A DNA stretch of 64,000 nucleotides from Pseudoxanthomonas indica (GCF_900167565.1 NZ_FUZV01000002.1:992001-1056000); one strand, 5' to 3'. Positions 1 to 9,503 are shown, counted from the first letter of the stretch. Made by a program: numbers and translations. The notes: a model not told the origin generated them from the letters alone.

Positions 1-65
1 ATCGGCGGCTGGGCAAGGCGAAGCGCTAGCGATCAGGCAAGGCACGAGCGGACTCGCGCCTTCGC

Positions 66-749
66 TTACACCCGACCCGTCACCGGAATCAGCGCGCCCG
101 TGATCGCCGCCGCCGGTTCCGACAGCAGGAACTGCACCACGCCGGCCAGCTGCGCCGGCGTCACCCAACGCGAGGCGTCGGCGTCGGGCATGTCCTTGCG
201 GTTGGCCGGGGTGTCGATGATGCTCGGCAGCAATGCGTTGACGGTGATGCCGCGATCCTTGAACTCGTCGGCCAGCGCTTCGGTCAGGCGCGCCACGCCG
301 GCCTTGGAAGCAGCGTAGGCACCCATGCCGGTCGCCGCCTTGCCCGCAGCGGCCGCGCCGATATTGACGATGCGTCCGCCACCGGCAGCGAGCAGATGGG
401 GCAATGCGGCCTGGCTGGCCGCCAGCGCGGTGCGCAGGTTGAGCCGATACAGGCGGTCCCAGGTGTCCAGACTGCCGTCGGCAATGGTTTCCCAGCTGAA
501 GCCGCCGGCGATGTTGACCAGGGCATCCAGTCCACCCAATGCCTGCGCGGCCTGTTCGATGGCCTGGCGCGCGGCGCCTTCGTCGGCCAGATCCACGCCG
601 CCGAAGGCAGGCGCCGCCACATCGGCCGGCGCCGGCGCGTGATCCAGCACGGCCACGCGTGCGCCATTGGCGCGCAACTGCTCTACCACCTTGCGCCCGA
701 GTGCGCCAAAGCCGCCGGTAACCACCACGCGCGGAGAAGAAAAGTCCAT
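66..749 (-). CDS. SDR family NAD(P)-dependent oxidoreductase
   Basis: A short-chain dehydrogenase/reductase of about 227 residues, the usual size for classical SDRs. The dinucleotide-binding glycine motif TGGFGALG lies at residues 11-18, the NAG-type motif appears as NIAGG, and the catalytic Tyr/Lys pair is in YAASK. It should catalyse an NAD(P)H-linked oxidation or reduction in the cytoplasm; the substrate cannot be read from sequence. I chose the start at 749 (MDFSSPRVVV) because the Rossmann strand begins there. The frame stays open to 818, but the extra 23 residues are basic and unlike SDR N-termini. It is transcribed divergently from the DUF6165 gene. Family assignment is secure, substrate unknown. 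Confidence 0.9.
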   Translation of the reverse strand: MDFSSPRVVVTGGFGALGRKVVEQLRANGARVAVLDHAPAPADVAAPAFGGVDLADEGAARQAIEQAAQALGGLDALVNIAGGFSWETIADGSLDTWDRLYRLNLRTALAASQAALPHLLAAGGGRIVNIGAAAAGKAATGMGAYAASKAGVARLTEALADEFKDRGITVNALLPSIIDTPANRKDMPDADASRWVTPAQLAGVVQFLLSEPAAAITGALIPVTGRV

Positions 750-874
750 GCCTGCATCCCGTGTATGTGTGAATGAAGGCCATGTTACGGGATGCCGCGT
801 CCGCGGGCCGGCCCTCACGAGCCCCAGCCGGCTTGGACTACACTGGCCGCCCCTGTATTACGCGGTAGCTGCCC

Positions 875-1282
875 ATGTCCGAAATCCTCGTGCCCGTGTC
901 CTTCGGCGAACTGCTCGACAAGATCGCCATCCTGCAGATCAAGTCCGAGCGCATGAGCGATGCGGCCAAACTGGCCAACGTGCGCAACGAATTGAGCGCG
1001 CTGGAAACCACCTGGATGGCGCATCCGGCCGCCGGCAACAACATCGCCGAACTGCGCGCCCAGCTCAAAGCCGTCAACGAGCGTCTGTGGGTGATCGAAG
1101 ACGACATCCGCATCAAGGAAAAGGCGCAGGCCTTCGACGAGGAATTCGTGCGCCTGGCCCGCAGCGTCTACTTCGAGAACGACGAACGCGCGCGCATCAA
1201 GAAGGACATCAACCTGGCGCTGGGTTCGGCCTACGTGGAAGAAAAGTCCTACCAGGACTACAAGACCGGCGCCGCGCCCTGA
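875..1282 (+). CDS. DUF6165 family protein
   Basis: A 135-residue soluble protein, acidic and predicted mostly helical, starting MSEILVPVSFGELLDKIAIL. It resembles the small proteins grouped as DUF6165, whose role is unknown. No signal peptide, membrane segment or catalytic motif is visible. Its stop is one base from the stop of the convergent flavin oxidoreductase gene, leaving no room for a separate terminator. DUF6165-like proteins are, to my recollection, often near LPS or glycosyltransferase genes, and an LPS-core transferase lies two genes downstream, but a role in the envelope is only inference. Confidence 0.8.
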   Translation: MSEILVPVSFGELLDKIAILQIKSERMSDAAKLANVRNELSALETTWMAHPAAGNNIAELRAQLKAVNERLWVIEDDIRIKEKAQAFDEEFVRLARSVYFENDERARIKKDINLALGSAYVEEKSYQDYKTGAAP

Positions 1283-1283
1283 G

Positions 1284-2348
1284 TCAGACCAGGCAGGGCG
1301 GCTCCTGCGAGCCCAGCCCCTGCGCCAGGGCCCAGGTCAGTTCCGCCGCGGAAGTCTCGCGGCAGCCGCTGGTGTTCTGCCCGGCCCAGAGCGGTGAGTA
1401 GTCGCTGCTGCCCTGCGCCTCGGCGGCCTTGCGCAGCGGCGCCACGAACTGCGCCGCCAACGGAAACGCCGGTGCATCCGGATTGATCGGGCCCCACGCG
1501 CGCATCGCGTGGTTGACGATGCCGCGTGCCGGTCGGCCGGTGAAGACATTGGTCACCGCGGTCTCGGCCGCCTGCGCGCCCTGCAGCGCCCCCCGATGCA
1601 CCGCGCTGGTATCGGCTTCCGGGCAGAGCAGGTACGCCGTGCCGACCTGCACGCCGGCCGCGCCCAGGCGCATGGCCGCCGCCACGCCATCGGCATCGGC
1701 AATGCCGCCCGCCGCGATCACCGGTACGCGCAAGGCGTGGACCAGCTGCGGCAGCAGCGCAAACGTGCCCATCTGCGTGCCCAGGTCATCGCCCAGGAAC
1801 ATGCCGCGATGGCCCCCGGCCTCCCACCCTTGGGCGATCACCGCATCCACGCCCTGCTGTTGCAGCCAGCGACCTTCTTCCAGCGTGGTGGCCGAGGCCA
1901 GCACGCGGATGCCCAGCGCACGCAGCGGCTGCCACAGATCCGCTTCCGGCAGGCCGAAGTGGAAACTCACCACCGCCGGGCGCAACTCGCCGACCAGCGC
2001 CAGCATCTGCGCATCGAAGGGTCGCCGCGACGTCGCGCTCGATGCCGCGTCGAGTGAAACGCCCAGTCGCGCGTAATCCGGCGCCAGCCGCTGCCGCCAC
2101 GCGGCTTCCCGCGCGGCATCTTCGGCCGGCGGCTGATGACAGAAGAAGTTGAGATTGAACGGATGCGCGGTCTGCGCGCGGATTGCTGTCACTTCCTCAC
2201 GTATCCGCTCCACCCCGAGCATCGCGCAGGGCAGGGCGCCGAGCGCGCCGGCTTTGCTCACCGCCGCCGCCAGCCGCGAACCCTGCACGCCGGCCATCGG
2301 CGCCTGCAGCAACGGCAGTTCGGTTCCCAGCAGCTGGCTCAACGACAT
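1284..2348 (-). CDS. NAD(P)H-dependent flavin oxidoreductase, nitronate monooxygenase-like
   Basis: A 354-residue TIM-barrel FMN protein of the nitronate monooxygenase/2-nitropropane dioxygenase family. The N-terminus LPLLQAPMAGVQGSRLAAAV matches the start of the barrel. GWEAGGHRG and the phosphate-binding segment GGIADADGVAAAMRLGAAGV-QVGTAYL are family hallmarks. Such enzymes use FMN and oxygen to oxidise alkyl nitronates, or act as NADH:quinone reductases; the sequence does not decide between these. Length fits the family. It is convergent with the DUF6165 gene and codirectional with the GT9 gene upstream, which ends 36 bases from its start, so co-transcription is possible. Confidence 0.88.
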   Translation of the reverse strand: MSLSQLLGTELPLLQAPMAGVQGSRLAAAVSKAGALGALPCAMLGVERIREEVTAIRAQTAHPFNLNFFCHQPPAEDAAREAAWRQRLAPDYARLGVSLDAASSATSRRPFDAQMLALVGELRPAVVSFHFGLPEADLWQPLRALGIRVLASATTLEEGRWLQQQGVDAVIAQGWEAGGHRGMFLGDDLGTQMGTFALLPQLVHALRVPVIAAGGIADADGVAAAMRLGAAGVQVGTAYLLCPEADTSAVHRGALQGAQAAETAVTNVFTGRPARGIVNHAMRAWGPINPDAPAFPLAAQFVAPLRKAAEAQGSSDYSPLWAGQNTSGCRETSAAELTWALAQGLGSQEPPCLV

Positions 2349-2384
2349 GATCAGGCTCCGACGGAAAACGCGTGCAGGCGACGG

Positions 2385-3431
2385 CTAGCGCGGATGATCG
2401 GCGCGGTAGCGTTCAAACGCGGCGATGGCGTCTTCAACGGTGATCAGGTGCATCACCTCGTCGAATTCGATCTTGGTGCCCCATTTGACCTCGGCCCCCG
2501 ACTTGCCCAGGTACTTGCGCGCCGCATCGCCATAGCGATCCACGCAGTAGCGCAGATCCGAATAAGGTCCGCTGCGGCGCGGATTGCTGGCCGCGTGCAG
2601 GCCCAGCACCTTGGCGCCCACCGCGTTGCCGATATGCATGGGGCCGGAGTCGGGCGTGACCAGCAGGTCGGCACGCTCGAGCAGGGCGGGCAATTGCTTG
2701 AGCGTGTCCTTGCCGACCAGATCCAGCGCCGGCGCCTGCATCGCCGCCAGGATCGCATCGGTGGTGCTGCGTTCCAGATCGCTGCGGCCGCCGCACAGCA
2801 CGATGCGCCAGCCTTGCGCGGCAGCGTGATCGGCCAGCGCGGCGTAACGGTCGGCCAGCCAGTTGCGCCGCACGTGGCTGGAGCAGGGCGAGATCATCAG
2901 CACCGGCTGGCCATCGTCCGGCCACTGTGAGGCGGCCCAGTCACGCGCGGCCTGCGGGTAGGGCAGATCCCAGACCACCTGTTCCTGGCGCAGGCCCAGC
3001 GGTTCGACAAAACTGCCCATCGCGTCGAGCACATGGATGCCCGGCCGATCCGGGATGCGCTCGTTGACGAACAGTCCATGCAGATCCTTGGAACGCGCGC
3101 GGTCATACCCCACGCGCCGCCGCGCCGGGATGAAGGCCGACAGCACGTTGGCCCGCAGCGCCACCTGCAGCTGCAGCAAAACGTCAAAGCCTTCGGCCGG
3201 GAGTTCGCGGCGCAGGGCGCGCATGCCGGCCAGGCCGGTGCTCTTGTCGTAGGTATGGAACTGCACGCCTTCCAGGCCATCGAGCAGCTTGAAGCCGGCC
3301 TTGTCGATCACCCAGTGCAGGCGCGCCTGCGGCAGATGCCGCTGCAATGTGCGGACCAGGGGCACCACATGGGTCACATCGCCGAGGGCGGAAAGACGCA
3401 GCAGGCAAATCGAAGTGGGTTGTGCGGACAC
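2385..3431 (-). CDS. Glycosyltransferase family 9 (LPS heptosyltransferase-like)
   Basis: A 348-residue GT9 protein beginning with the typical GT-B N-terminal strand ICLLRLSALGDVTHVVPLV. The C-terminal donor-binding region contains TPDSGPMHIGNAVGAKVLGL, the standard heptosyltransferase motif. Members transfer ADP-heptose (or related sugars) to lipid A-Kdo or inner-core heptose on the cytoplasmic side of the inner membrane. Divergent to it, 132 bases away, is the Kdo kinase gene kdkA, which supports a role in LPS inner-core assembly. Whether it is heptosyltransferase I, II or a core variant cannot be told from sequence alone. Confidence 0.88.
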   Translation of the reverse strand: MSAQPTSICLLRLSALGDVTHVVPLVRTLQRHLPQARLHWVIDKAGFKLLDGLEGVQFHTYDKSTGLAGMRALRRELPAEGFDVLLQLQVALRANVLSAFIPARRRVGYDRARSKDLHGLFVNERIPDRPGIHVLDAMGSFVEPLGLRQEQVVWDLPYPQAARDWAASQWPDDGQPVLMISPCSSHVRRNWLADRYAALADHAAAQGWRIVLCGGRSDLERSTTDAILAAMQAPALDLVGKDTLKQLPALLERADLLVTPDSGPMHIGNAVGAKVLGLHAASNPRRSGPYSDLRYCVDRYGDAARKYLGKSGAEVKWGTKIEFDEVMHLITVEDAIAAFERYRADHPR

Positions 3432-3563
3432 GAGCCATCCAGTGGGAAAGATGTGACGCAGGCCGCGCTGCGGCCCGGATGGCGCCAGTGTAGTGGCTGC
3501 GCCGCCGCGCGCGCTTCGTGGCTTGCCCTACCACCCCGGAGAAACAGGCCCTAAACTCGCTGA

Positions 3564-4307
3564 ATGGTCGGTTTCGATGCCAGCGAATCCCTAACGCCCT
3601 TCCGCGTCGGCAGCGGTTACGGGGCGATCCTGTTCGATCGCCAGCACATGCGCCAGGCCAATCCGGACTGGTTCGATCCGCAGGTCTGGGGCGAGCGCGC
3701 CCAGCCGGTGGATGAAGGGGGGCGCGGCGGCGCCTGGTTCATCGAAGCACCTTCCAGCCGCTGCGTGTTGCGGCGCTACCTGCGTGGCGGCATGGCCGCC
3801 CGCGTCAGCCGCGACCGCTACCTGTGGCATGGCCCCAACCGCACGCGCAGTTTCGTCGAGTTCCGCCTGATGCGCGCGCTGATCGCGCGTGGCCTGCCAG
3901 TGCCCCGGCCGGTGGCCGCGCAGTACATCCACGAGGGCATGTTCTATCGCGCCGCCATCCTGATGGAACGCCTGGAAAAGGTGACCTCGCTGGCCGGTCT
4001 GGCCGGCACCGGCGACGCGCCGTGGGAAGCCAGCGGGCGACTGATTGCGCGCTTTCATCGCGCCGGCCTGGACCACGCCGACCTCAATGCGCACAACATC
4101 CTGTTCGACGACACCGGGCGCGGCTGGTTGATTGATTTCGATCGCGGCAAGCTGCGCATCCCCGCCACCGCCTGGCGCGAGGAAAACCTGGCCCGGCTCA
4201 AGCGCTCGCTGCTCAAGCTGCGCGGCCAGCGCAGCGCCGACGACGTGCGCCACGATTTTGCCCAACTGCGCCGCGCCTACGATCAGGCGTGGGCGCGCGG
4301 AGTCTAG
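3564..4307 (+). CDS. kdkA: 3-deoxy-D-manno-octulosonic acid (Kdo) kinase
   Basis: A 247-residue protein matching KdkA, the kinase that phosphorylates Kdo in the LPS inner core in Haemophilus, Vibrio and xanthomonads. The kinase-like active site is visible as [10 protein letters not shown] (catalytic Asp and Asn) followed by [10 protein letters not shown] (metal-binding DFD). The N-terminal half carries the ATP-binding lobe ([10 protein letters not shown]). No membrane segment; it acts on the cytoplasmic face. It is divergent from a GT9 LPS-core transferase and directly abuts the metallo-hydrolase gene, whose ATG follows its TAG with no spacer. Phosphorylated Kdo is typical of xanthomonads with one Kdo residue. 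Confidence 0.9.
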   Translation: MVGFDASESLTPFRVGSGYGAILFDRQHMRQANPDWFDPQVWGERAQPVDEGGRGGAWFIEAPSSRCVLRRYLRGGMAARVSRDRYLWHGPNRTRSFVEFRLMRALIARGLPVPRPVAAQYIHEGMFYRAAILMERLEKVTSLAGLAGTGDAPWEASGRLIARFHRAGLDHADLNAHNILFDDTGRGWLIDFDRGKLRIPATAWREENLARLKRSLLKLRGQRSADDVRHDFAQLRRAYDQAWARGV

Positions 4308-5069
4308 ATGAGTCAGTGGGCGCTTCGCTTCCAGGGCGTCGGCAGCGCCAGTGCGGTCGCACTGGGCTCGGCCATGGCCACGCTGGAGCGTGACGGCCTG
4401 CCGTGGTTGAGCATTGACTGCGGCGGCGAAGGCCTCACCGCGTATCTCGAGCAGTACCAGGGCTGGCCTGACGCGCTGTTCCTGACCCATGTGCATCTGG
4501 ATCATGTGGCCGGCTTCGAGCGCTGGTTTGTCGGCGAATACTTCAACGAGGCCCGGCGTGGCCGCGCACGCCTGTACGTGCCGGCACCGCTGGTGCCGCT
4601 GCTGCACCAGCGCGTGGGCGAATACCCGAACGTGCTGGCCGAGGGCGGCGCCAACTTCTGGGACGCCTTCCAGCTGATTCCGGTGGGCGGCGCGTTCTGG
4701 CATGACGGCCAGCGGCTGGAAGTCTTTCCCGTGCGCCACCACTGGCCGGACTCCGCCTTTGGCCTGCGCCTGCCCGGCAGCGTGGTCTGGACCGGGGATA
4801 CCCGGCCCATTCCGGAAATGCTGGCGCGCTATGCCAACGACGATGAACTGATTGCCCATGACTGCGCCCTGCATGGCAATCCCTCACATAGCGGCATCGA
4901 GGATCTGGAACGGGAGTATCCTGCCGGCCTGCTGCAACGCTGCCTGCTGTACCACTACGCCAGCACCGCCGATGGTCAGGCCCTGCGGGCGCGTGGACAC
5001 CGTGTTGCCGAGCCTGGTGACAAGATGGACCTGCGGCCACCCCGGCCACCCGCCCTCGATGTGTCATGA
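4308..5069 (+). CDS. MBL-fold metallo-hydrolase
   Basis: A 253-residue metallo-beta-lactamase-fold hydrolase. The metal-binding motif is THVHLDHVAGF, a further metal Asp is in VVWTGDTRPI, and a late His is in IAHDCAL. No signal peptide is seen, so it should be cytoplasmic. The substrate is unknown; relatives include RNase Z-like and phosphodiesterase-like enzymes. It begins immediately after kdkA and its stop overlaps the moaA start by four bases (ATGA), so it sits translationally coupled between an LPS gene and the molybdopterin operon. That placement is conserved-looking but gives no function. Confidence 0.85.
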   Translation: MSQWALRFQGVGSASAVALGSAMATLERDGLPWLSIDCGGEGLTAYLEQYQGWPDALFLTHVHLDHVAGFERWFVGEYFNEARRGRARLYVPAPLVPLLHQRVGEYPNVLAEGGANFWDAFQLIPVGGAFWHDGQRLEVFPVRHHWPDSAFGLRLPGSVVWTGDTRPIPEMLARYANDDELIAHDCALHGNPSHSGIEDLEREYPAGLLQRCLLYHYASTADGQALRARGHRVAEPGDKMDLRPPRPPALDVS

Positions 5070-6088
5070 ACGCCCCGCACCAGCCCGCTCCCGTCACTGA
5101 TCGCCTGGACCGCCCGCTGCGGGATCTGCGGCTGTCGGTGATTGAAGCCTGCAATTTCCGCTGCGGCTACTGCATGCCGGCCGATCGGGTGCCGGATGAC
5201 TACGGCCTGGATGCCAGCCAGCGGCTGGATTTCGATCAGATCGAGACCCTCGTGCGCGGCGTGGTGCGGCTGGGTGTGAGCAAGTTGCGCCTGACCGGCG
5301 GCGAACCGCTGCTGCGCAAGCGGCTGCCGGATTTGATCGCGCGGCTGGCGGCCATCGACGGCATCGACGACATGGCCTTGACCACCAATGGCTCGCTGCT
5401 GCGTGGCCAGGCCCGCGCGCTGCGCCAGGCCGGCCTGGGCCGACTCACCGTCAGCCTGGATGCGTTGGACCCGGCGGTGTTCTCCGCCATGTCCGGAGGC
5501 CGCGGCCAGGCGGCCGAGGTATTGGCCGGCATCGATGCGGCCAGCGACGCCGGCTTCGAACAGATCAAGATCAACTGCGTGGTCCAGCGTGGCAGCAACG
5601 AGCAGGAAGTGCTGCCGCTGCTCGCGCACTTCCGCGGCAGCGGCCACGTGGTGCGTTTCATCGAGTACATGGACGTGGGCAACAGCAACGACTGGCGGCG
5701 CGAACAGATGCTGCCCTCGGCCGAGCTGCGCGATCGCATCCACGCGCGCTGGCCACTGCGGCCGCTGCAGGCGCACTACCGTGGCGAAGTGGCCGAACGC
5801 TATGGCTTCGTCGACGGGCAGGGCGAAGTCGGCTTTGTCAGTTCGGTCAGCGCGCCGTTCTGCGGCGACTGCCATCGCGCGCGCGTCTCCGCCGATGGCC
5901 ATCTCTACACCTGTCTGTTCGCCAGCGATGGCATTGATTTGAAGCCGGCGCTTGCGCAAGGCGAGCAGGCCCTGGCTGCCCACGTGGCGCAACTCTGGCA
6001 ACGCCGGGCGGATCGCTACAGCGAGTTGCGCGGCCAGCCGGCGGTGAGCGCGCGCAAGCATGTCGAAATGTATTTGATTGGTGGCTGA
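5066..6088 (+). CDS. moaA: GTP 3',8-cyclase MoaA
   Basis: A radical-SAM enzyme for the first step of molybdenum cofactor synthesis, converting GTP to 3',8-cyclo-7,8-dihydro-GTP. The N-terminal 4Fe-4S cluster motif CNFRCGYC is near residues 29-36, followed by [13 protein letters not shown]. The C-terminal cluster region [14 protein letters not shown] and the later CLF provide the second set of cysteines that binds GTP. Length (340 residues) is normal. Its start overlaps the upstream hydrolase stop, and moaC starts five bases after its end. The four moa genes form one tight operon; moaB is absent here. Confidence 0.97.
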   Translation: MNAPHQPAPVTDRLDRPLRDLRLSVIEACNFRCGYCMPADRVPDDYGLDASQRLDFDQIETLVRGVVRLGVSKLRLTGGEPLLRKRLPDLIARLAAIDGIDDMALTTNGSLLRGQARALRQAGLGRLTVSLDALDPAVFSAMSGGRGQAAEVLAGIDAASDAGFEQIKINCVVQRGSNEQEVLPLLAHFRGSGHVVRFIEYMDVGNSNDWRREQMLPSAELRDRIHARWPLRPLQAHYRGEVAERYGFVDGQGEVGFVSSVSAPFCGDCHRARVSADGHLYTCLFASDGIDLKPALAQGEQALAAHVAQLWQRRADRYSELRGQPAVSARKHVEMYLIGG

Positions 6089-6093
6089 AACCG

Positions 6094-6588
6094 ATGACCT
6101 CACCTTCCACGCCCACGCTGACCCATCTGGATGAAGCAGGCCGCCCGGCCATGGTCGATGTATCGGCCAAGGTCGTGACCGCGCGCGAAGCCAGCGCCAG
6201 TTGCCGCGTGCAGTTTCCCGCCGACGTGGCGGCGCAGCTGCATGCCAATGGCCTGCGCAGCGCCAAGGGCGGCATCGTCGATACCGCCATCATCGCCGGC
6301 ACCATGGCGGTCAAGCGCACCCACGAACTGATCCCGTTCTGCCATCCGCTGCCGATTGACGGCTGTCGTCTGGCCATGGCCTGGGAGGGCGATGACGCGT
6401 TGAACATCGAGTGCACCGTCAAGACCACCCACCGCACCGGCGTGGAGATGGAAGCGCTGACCGGCGCCACCGTCGCCGCTCTGACCGTCTACGACATGTG
6501 CAAGGCCTTGTCGCATGACATCGTGCTGGGTCCCGCGCGCCTGCTGGGCAAGCGCGGCGGCAAGCGCGATGTGGGAGCGCCGGCGTGA
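6094..6588 (+). CDS. moaC: Cyclic pyranopterin monophosphate synthase MoaC
   Basis: MoaC rearranges the MoaA product to cyclic pyranopterin monophosphate. The protein is 164 residues, the usual size. Characteristic pieces are [18 protein letters not shown] at the N-terminus, [18 protein letters not shown] (active-site His/Cys region) and [17 protein letters not shown] near the end. It works as a soluble hexamer with MoaA. Its TGA overlaps the GTG of moaD, indicating coupled translation. Confidence 0.97.
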   Translation: MTSPSTPTLTHLDEAGRPAMVDVSAKVVTAREASASCRVQFPADVAAQLHANGLRSAKGGIVDTAIIAGTMAVKRTHELIPFCHPLPIDGCRLAMAWEGDDALNIECTVKTTHRTGVEMEALTGATVAALTVYDMCKALSHDIVLGPARLLGKRGGKRDVGAPA

Positions 6589-6827
6589 CCGAACTGACCG
6601 TGCGCTACTTCGCCAGCCTGCGCGATGCCGCCGGCATCGAATCCGAGATCGTCGGCACCCAGGCCCGCGGCCTGCGCGAGCTGTACGAAGAACTGCGCGC
6701 CCGTCACGGGTTTGTCTGGACGCCGGCGCATCTGCGCGTGGCGGTGGACGGCGACTTCGCCGGCTGGGATGACGTCCCGCGCGCCGGCAGCGACGTGGCC
6801 TTCATTCCGCCGGTGAGCGGAGGCTGA
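6585..6827 (+). CDS. moaD: Molybdopterin synthase sulfur-carrier subunit MoaD
   Basis: An 80-residue ubiquitin-like sulfur carrier. The C-terminus ends in the diglycine required for thiocarboxylation (PPVSGG). The small subunit pairs with MoaE to insert two sulfurs into cyclic pyranopterin monophosphate. The start codon is GTG and overlaps the moaC stop; moaE begins two bases after its stop. Start choice is supported by the position of the first beta strand ([14 protein letters not shown]). Confidence 0.95.
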   Translation: MTELTVRYFASLRDAAGIESEIVGTQARGLRELYEELRARHGFVWTPAHLRVAVDGDFAGWDDVPRAGSDVAFIPPVSGG

Positions 6828-6829
6828 GC

Positions 6830-7258
6830 ATGGCGCGCTTTTCCATCAGCGACCGCGCCATCGAGATCGCGCCGTTGCGCGCGGCACTCATTGATCCGCG
6901 TGCCGGCGCCTTCGCCAGCTTTGAAGGCTGGGTACGTGACAACAACGACGGTCAGTCGGTCAACGGCCTGCGTTACGAAGCCTATGTCGCGCTCGCGGAA
7001 AAGGAAGGCGAACGCATTCTGGAAGAAGCACTCGAGCGCTTCCAGGCAATCGACGCGCGCTGCGTGCATCGGGTCGGCGACCTGGCGATTGGCGAGATGG
7101 CGGTGTGGGTGGGCGTGAGCGCCGGCCATCGCGATGGCGCCTTCGCCGCCTGCCGCTGGATCATCGACGAGGTCAAGGCGCGCGTGCCGATCTGGAAGCA
7201 CGAGCACTACGCCAGCGGCGACGCCGGCTGGCTGCATCCCACACCACCACCTGCCTGA
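6830..7258 (+). CDS. moaE: Molybdopterin synthase catalytic subunit MoaE
   Basis: The 142-residue large subunit of molybdopterin synthase. Family features are FASFEGWVRDNNDGQSVNGL, the middle segment RVGDLAIGEMAVWVGVSAGH, the CRWIIDEVKARVPIWKHEHY active-site region with its lysines, and the late GWLHPTP. It forms a heterotetramer with MoaD. Last of the four coupled moa genes; the next gene starts nine bases downstream and may share the transcript although it encodes a secreted propeller. Confidence 0.96.
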   Translation: MARFSISDRAIEIAPLRAALIDPRAGAFASFEGWVRDNNDGQSVNGLRYEAYVALAEKEGERILEEALERFQAIDARCVHRVGDLAIGEMAVWVGVSAGHRDGAFAACRWIIDEVKARVPIWKHEHYASGDAGWLHPTPPPA

Positions 7259-7267
7259 GGCATCCGC

Positions 7268-8272
7268 ATGGGGACCGTCCGCCGACTGGGGAGTCTGCTG
7301 ACATTGCTGGCCACGTTCGGCACGGCCTCGGCCGCCGATCTGCTGGTCAGCAACCAGGCCGGCGACAGCGTCTGGCGTTTGTCGGCACAGCACGGACGCC
7401 AACTCGGCGAGTTCCGCACCGGCGACTCACCGCACGAAATCGCCGTGTCGCCGGATGGCAAGCGCGCCGTGGTCAGCAACTACGGCGGTGTGCGCAGCGG
7501 CAATACGCTGTCGGTGCTGGACCTGCACGGCGGCAAGGCGACCACCACCATCGACCTGGGCTTGAACAGCGCGCCGCATGGGGTGCAGTTCATCGGCGAC
7601 CACGAGGTGGCCGTCACCACCGAAGGCAGCGGCAACCTGGTGGTGGTCAACGTGGACGAAGGCCGGGTCGAGCGCGTCATCCCCATCGGCAACGGGGTCG
7701 GCCACATGCTCGTGCTGTCGGCCGATGATCGCTACGCCTACGTCACCAAGATCGCCAAGGGCACCGTCAGCCGCGTCGACCTCAAGCTGGGCACGGTGCT
7801 GCAGGAGCGCGTGGCGGGGAAGGGCGCCGAAGGCCTGGCGCTGCGTCCGGATGCGGCGGAACTGTGGGTGGCCAATCGCGACGAAGGCACGATCACCGTG
7901 CATGACCCGAACACCCTGGCGGTCAAGCGGCGCATGTCCAGTCGCGGGTTTCCGCTGCGCATCGCCTTTTCCGACGACGGCAAACTGGCCTTCGTGATCA
8001 ACTCCGGTGTGTCCGAACTGCTGGTGCTCGATACCGGCACCCGCTTGCCGATCGCCCGCGTGCCGCTGGCGCGGGCGGGGCTGCCGATCCTGGATACCGC
8101 ATTGGGCCGTGGCCCGCTGCCGATCGGCATTGCCATCGATCCGCGCCAACCGCGTGCCTACATCGCCGTCAGTGGGGTGGACCGCATCGCCGTGGTCGAC
8201 ACCGAAAAATGGCAAGTCATCGACTACTGGGTCACCGGCCGCGAGCCGGGTGGCGTGGTGCTGGTTCGCTAG
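7268..8272 (+). CDS. YncE-like secreted beta-propeller protein
   Basis: A 334-residue protein with an N-terminal Sec signal peptide (hydrophobic core LLTLLATFGTASA, likely cut before ADLLVSNQ). The rest is built of repeated beta-propeller blades of the YncE/cytochrome D1 type, with recurring segments such as HEIAVSPDGKRAVVSNYGG, VLDLHGG and HMLVLSADDRYAYVTKIAKG. It is expected in the periplasm. Relatives have been suggested to bind metals or DNA or to support redox enzymes, but no catalytic motif is visible. It follows moaE by nine bases, so it may ride on the moa transcript. Confidence 0.85.
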   Translation: MGTVRRLGSLLTLLATFGTASAADLLVSNQAGDSVWRLSAQHGRQLGEFRTGDSPHEIAVSPDGKRAVVSNYGGVRSGNTLSVLDLHGGKATTTIDLGLNSAPHGVQFIGDHEVAVTTEGSGNLVVVNVDEGRVERVIPIGNGVGHMLVLSADDRYAYVTKIAKGTVSRVDLKLGTVLQERVAGKGAEGLALRPDAAELWVANRDEGTITVHDPNTLAVKRRMSSRGFPLRIAFSDDGKLAFVINSGVSELLVLDTGTRLPIARVPLARAGLPILDTALGRGPLPIGIAIDPRQPRAYIAVSGVDRIAVVDTEKWQVIDYWVTGREPGGVVLVR

Positions 8273-8366
8273 CGCGCGCCTCGCGGTAACCACGCGCTCA
8301 TGGCACGGATGCCGTCGCAACGGCAGGACCGAATGAATCGTGGGCTGTTTAGCGAACCCCAAAAAA

Positions 8367-8477
8367 GGTGATGACCCCGCCGGTTGACCTCGGCGCCTGC
8401 ATCAGTCAATACCGTTGCTGCCTTCCGGCCCTGGCGGGATTTTCGACCTAGCATCGCGAGGGACCGACGGGGTCACC
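8367..8477 (-). ncRNA. ffs: Signal recognition particle RNA, small bacterial type (4.5S RNA)
   Basis: Read on the minus strand, the sequence contains the SRP RNA apical domain: GCCAGGGCCGGAAGGCAGCA, the GGAA tetraloop with the asymmetric loop bound by Ffh. The ends (GGTGACCCCGTCGG and ACCGGCGGGGTCATCACC) pair to form the long terminal stem. Length of about 110 nt fits the 4.5S class. A T-run at 8361-8366 follows the closing stem, so that stem probably doubles as the intrinsic terminator. It lies alone between the propeller and methyltransferase genes. Confidence 0.92.
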
Positions 8478-8516
8478 ATAGACGCGGGCCGCAAACTGCG
8501 CGGCCCGGGTGCGCGC

Positions 8517-8545
8517 ATTGTACCGCCTCCAGGCCGCCATCGCCT
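8517..8545 (-). promoter_or_regulatory. Putative sigma70 promoter for SRP RNA
   Basis: On the minus strand a strong -10 hexamer TACAAT (8517-8522) lies about 40 bases upstream of the SRP RNA 5' end. The -35 region is poor (around AGGCGA). The assignment rests on the -10 box and position only, and it would imply a short 5' leader removed by processing. Confidence 0.4.
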
Positions 8546-8589
8546 AGCGCCCGGCAAGCGGCCTGCGCCGTACAGGCTTCATGCCACCG

Positions 8590-9267
8590 CTAACCCGGAT
8601 TGCGCGCCACCCAGCCGCGGAAGGTGAACCCGGCATAGAACAGCGCCACGTCCTCGAAGCCGGCCTCGTGCAGCAGGGCCTCGTCGTGCTCCGGCGAGAG
8701 CGCGGGCAATTTGCTGCCGATGGCGGCAATGGCGTTGGCGGCATTGGCAAACGGCACGCCCGAGGCGGCTGCGAAGGCCGCATAGCGTTGCAGCCAGCGG
8801 GTCTTTTCCGGCTCCGATTGCGGAAAGCTGTGGTGCGCCACCACCAGCGGCGCGCCCGGCCGCAACCGTCGGCGAATCTCGCGCAAGGTATGCAGCCGCT
8901 CCGGCGCCGGCAGGAAGTGCAGCGTAAGCAGACAGGTCGCCGCATCGAAGGGACCTTCCGGTGCGGTGTCCACATAGCCTTCGTGCAGATCGACGCGCGC
9001 CGCCAATTCGCCCAGGGTCGAACGCGCCAACGCCAACATCTCCGCCGACGGGTCGACGCCCACGAAGCGCCAGCCTGCGTGGCCCTCCGCGAATACTTTC
9101 AGCTCCAAGCCGCCACCCGCGCCGACCACCAGCACATTGCCATCGGCGGGAGCGTGTTCTGCCAGCAGCACGGTGGTCATCTGCTGCAGGCCGTGGAAGC
9201 CGGGCACCTGGCGCACGGGGCCTTCGGCGTAACGGGCGACCGCTTGTGGATCGGTGAAACCGGTCAT
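8590..9267 (-). CDS. Class I SAM-dependent methyltransferase
   Basis: A class I methyltransferase of about 225 residues. Motif I is NVLVVGAGGGLELKVFAE, the acidic loop after strand 2 is FVGVDPSAEML, and motif IV is FDAATCLLTLHFLP. It resembles small-molecule methyltransferases of the UbiE/Tam type; the substrate is unknown. I prefer the start MTGFTDPQAVARYAEG at 9267; the frame is open to an ATG at 9315 giving 16 extra residues of low similarity to the family. It stands alone, between the SRP RNA and a pseudogene region. Confidence 0.82.
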   Translation of the reverse strand: MTGFTDPQAVARYAEGPVRQVPGFHGLQQMTTVLLAEHAPADGNVLVVGAGGGLELKVFAEGHAGWRFVGVDPSAEMLALARSTLGELAARVDLHEGYVDTAPEGPFDAATCLLTLHFLPAPERLHTLREIRRRLRPGAPLVVAHHSFPQSEPEKTRWLQRYAAFAAASGVPFANAANAIAAIGSKLPALSPEHDEALLHEAGFEDVALFYAGFTFRGWVARNPG

Positions 9268-9503
9268 GGCGTCGCCGCCGCGAAAATCGGGTTCGGGCCA
9301 AAGCGATTCATCCACGTCGTGTTGGCGTCCAACCTGGCTCCAGAGATGAGAGGAAACATCCGGCGATCAAATTTTCTGCTGGAGAGCAGGCAAAAGCCAG
9401 AGGCCCCGGTACGGGTGCTGCCACCATCCGTTCGGCGCCGACGTGCTGGAAGCTTACTGGTATGTGCAAGCCGGCAAGATGACGCCACCCGCACCGAAGT
9501 AAC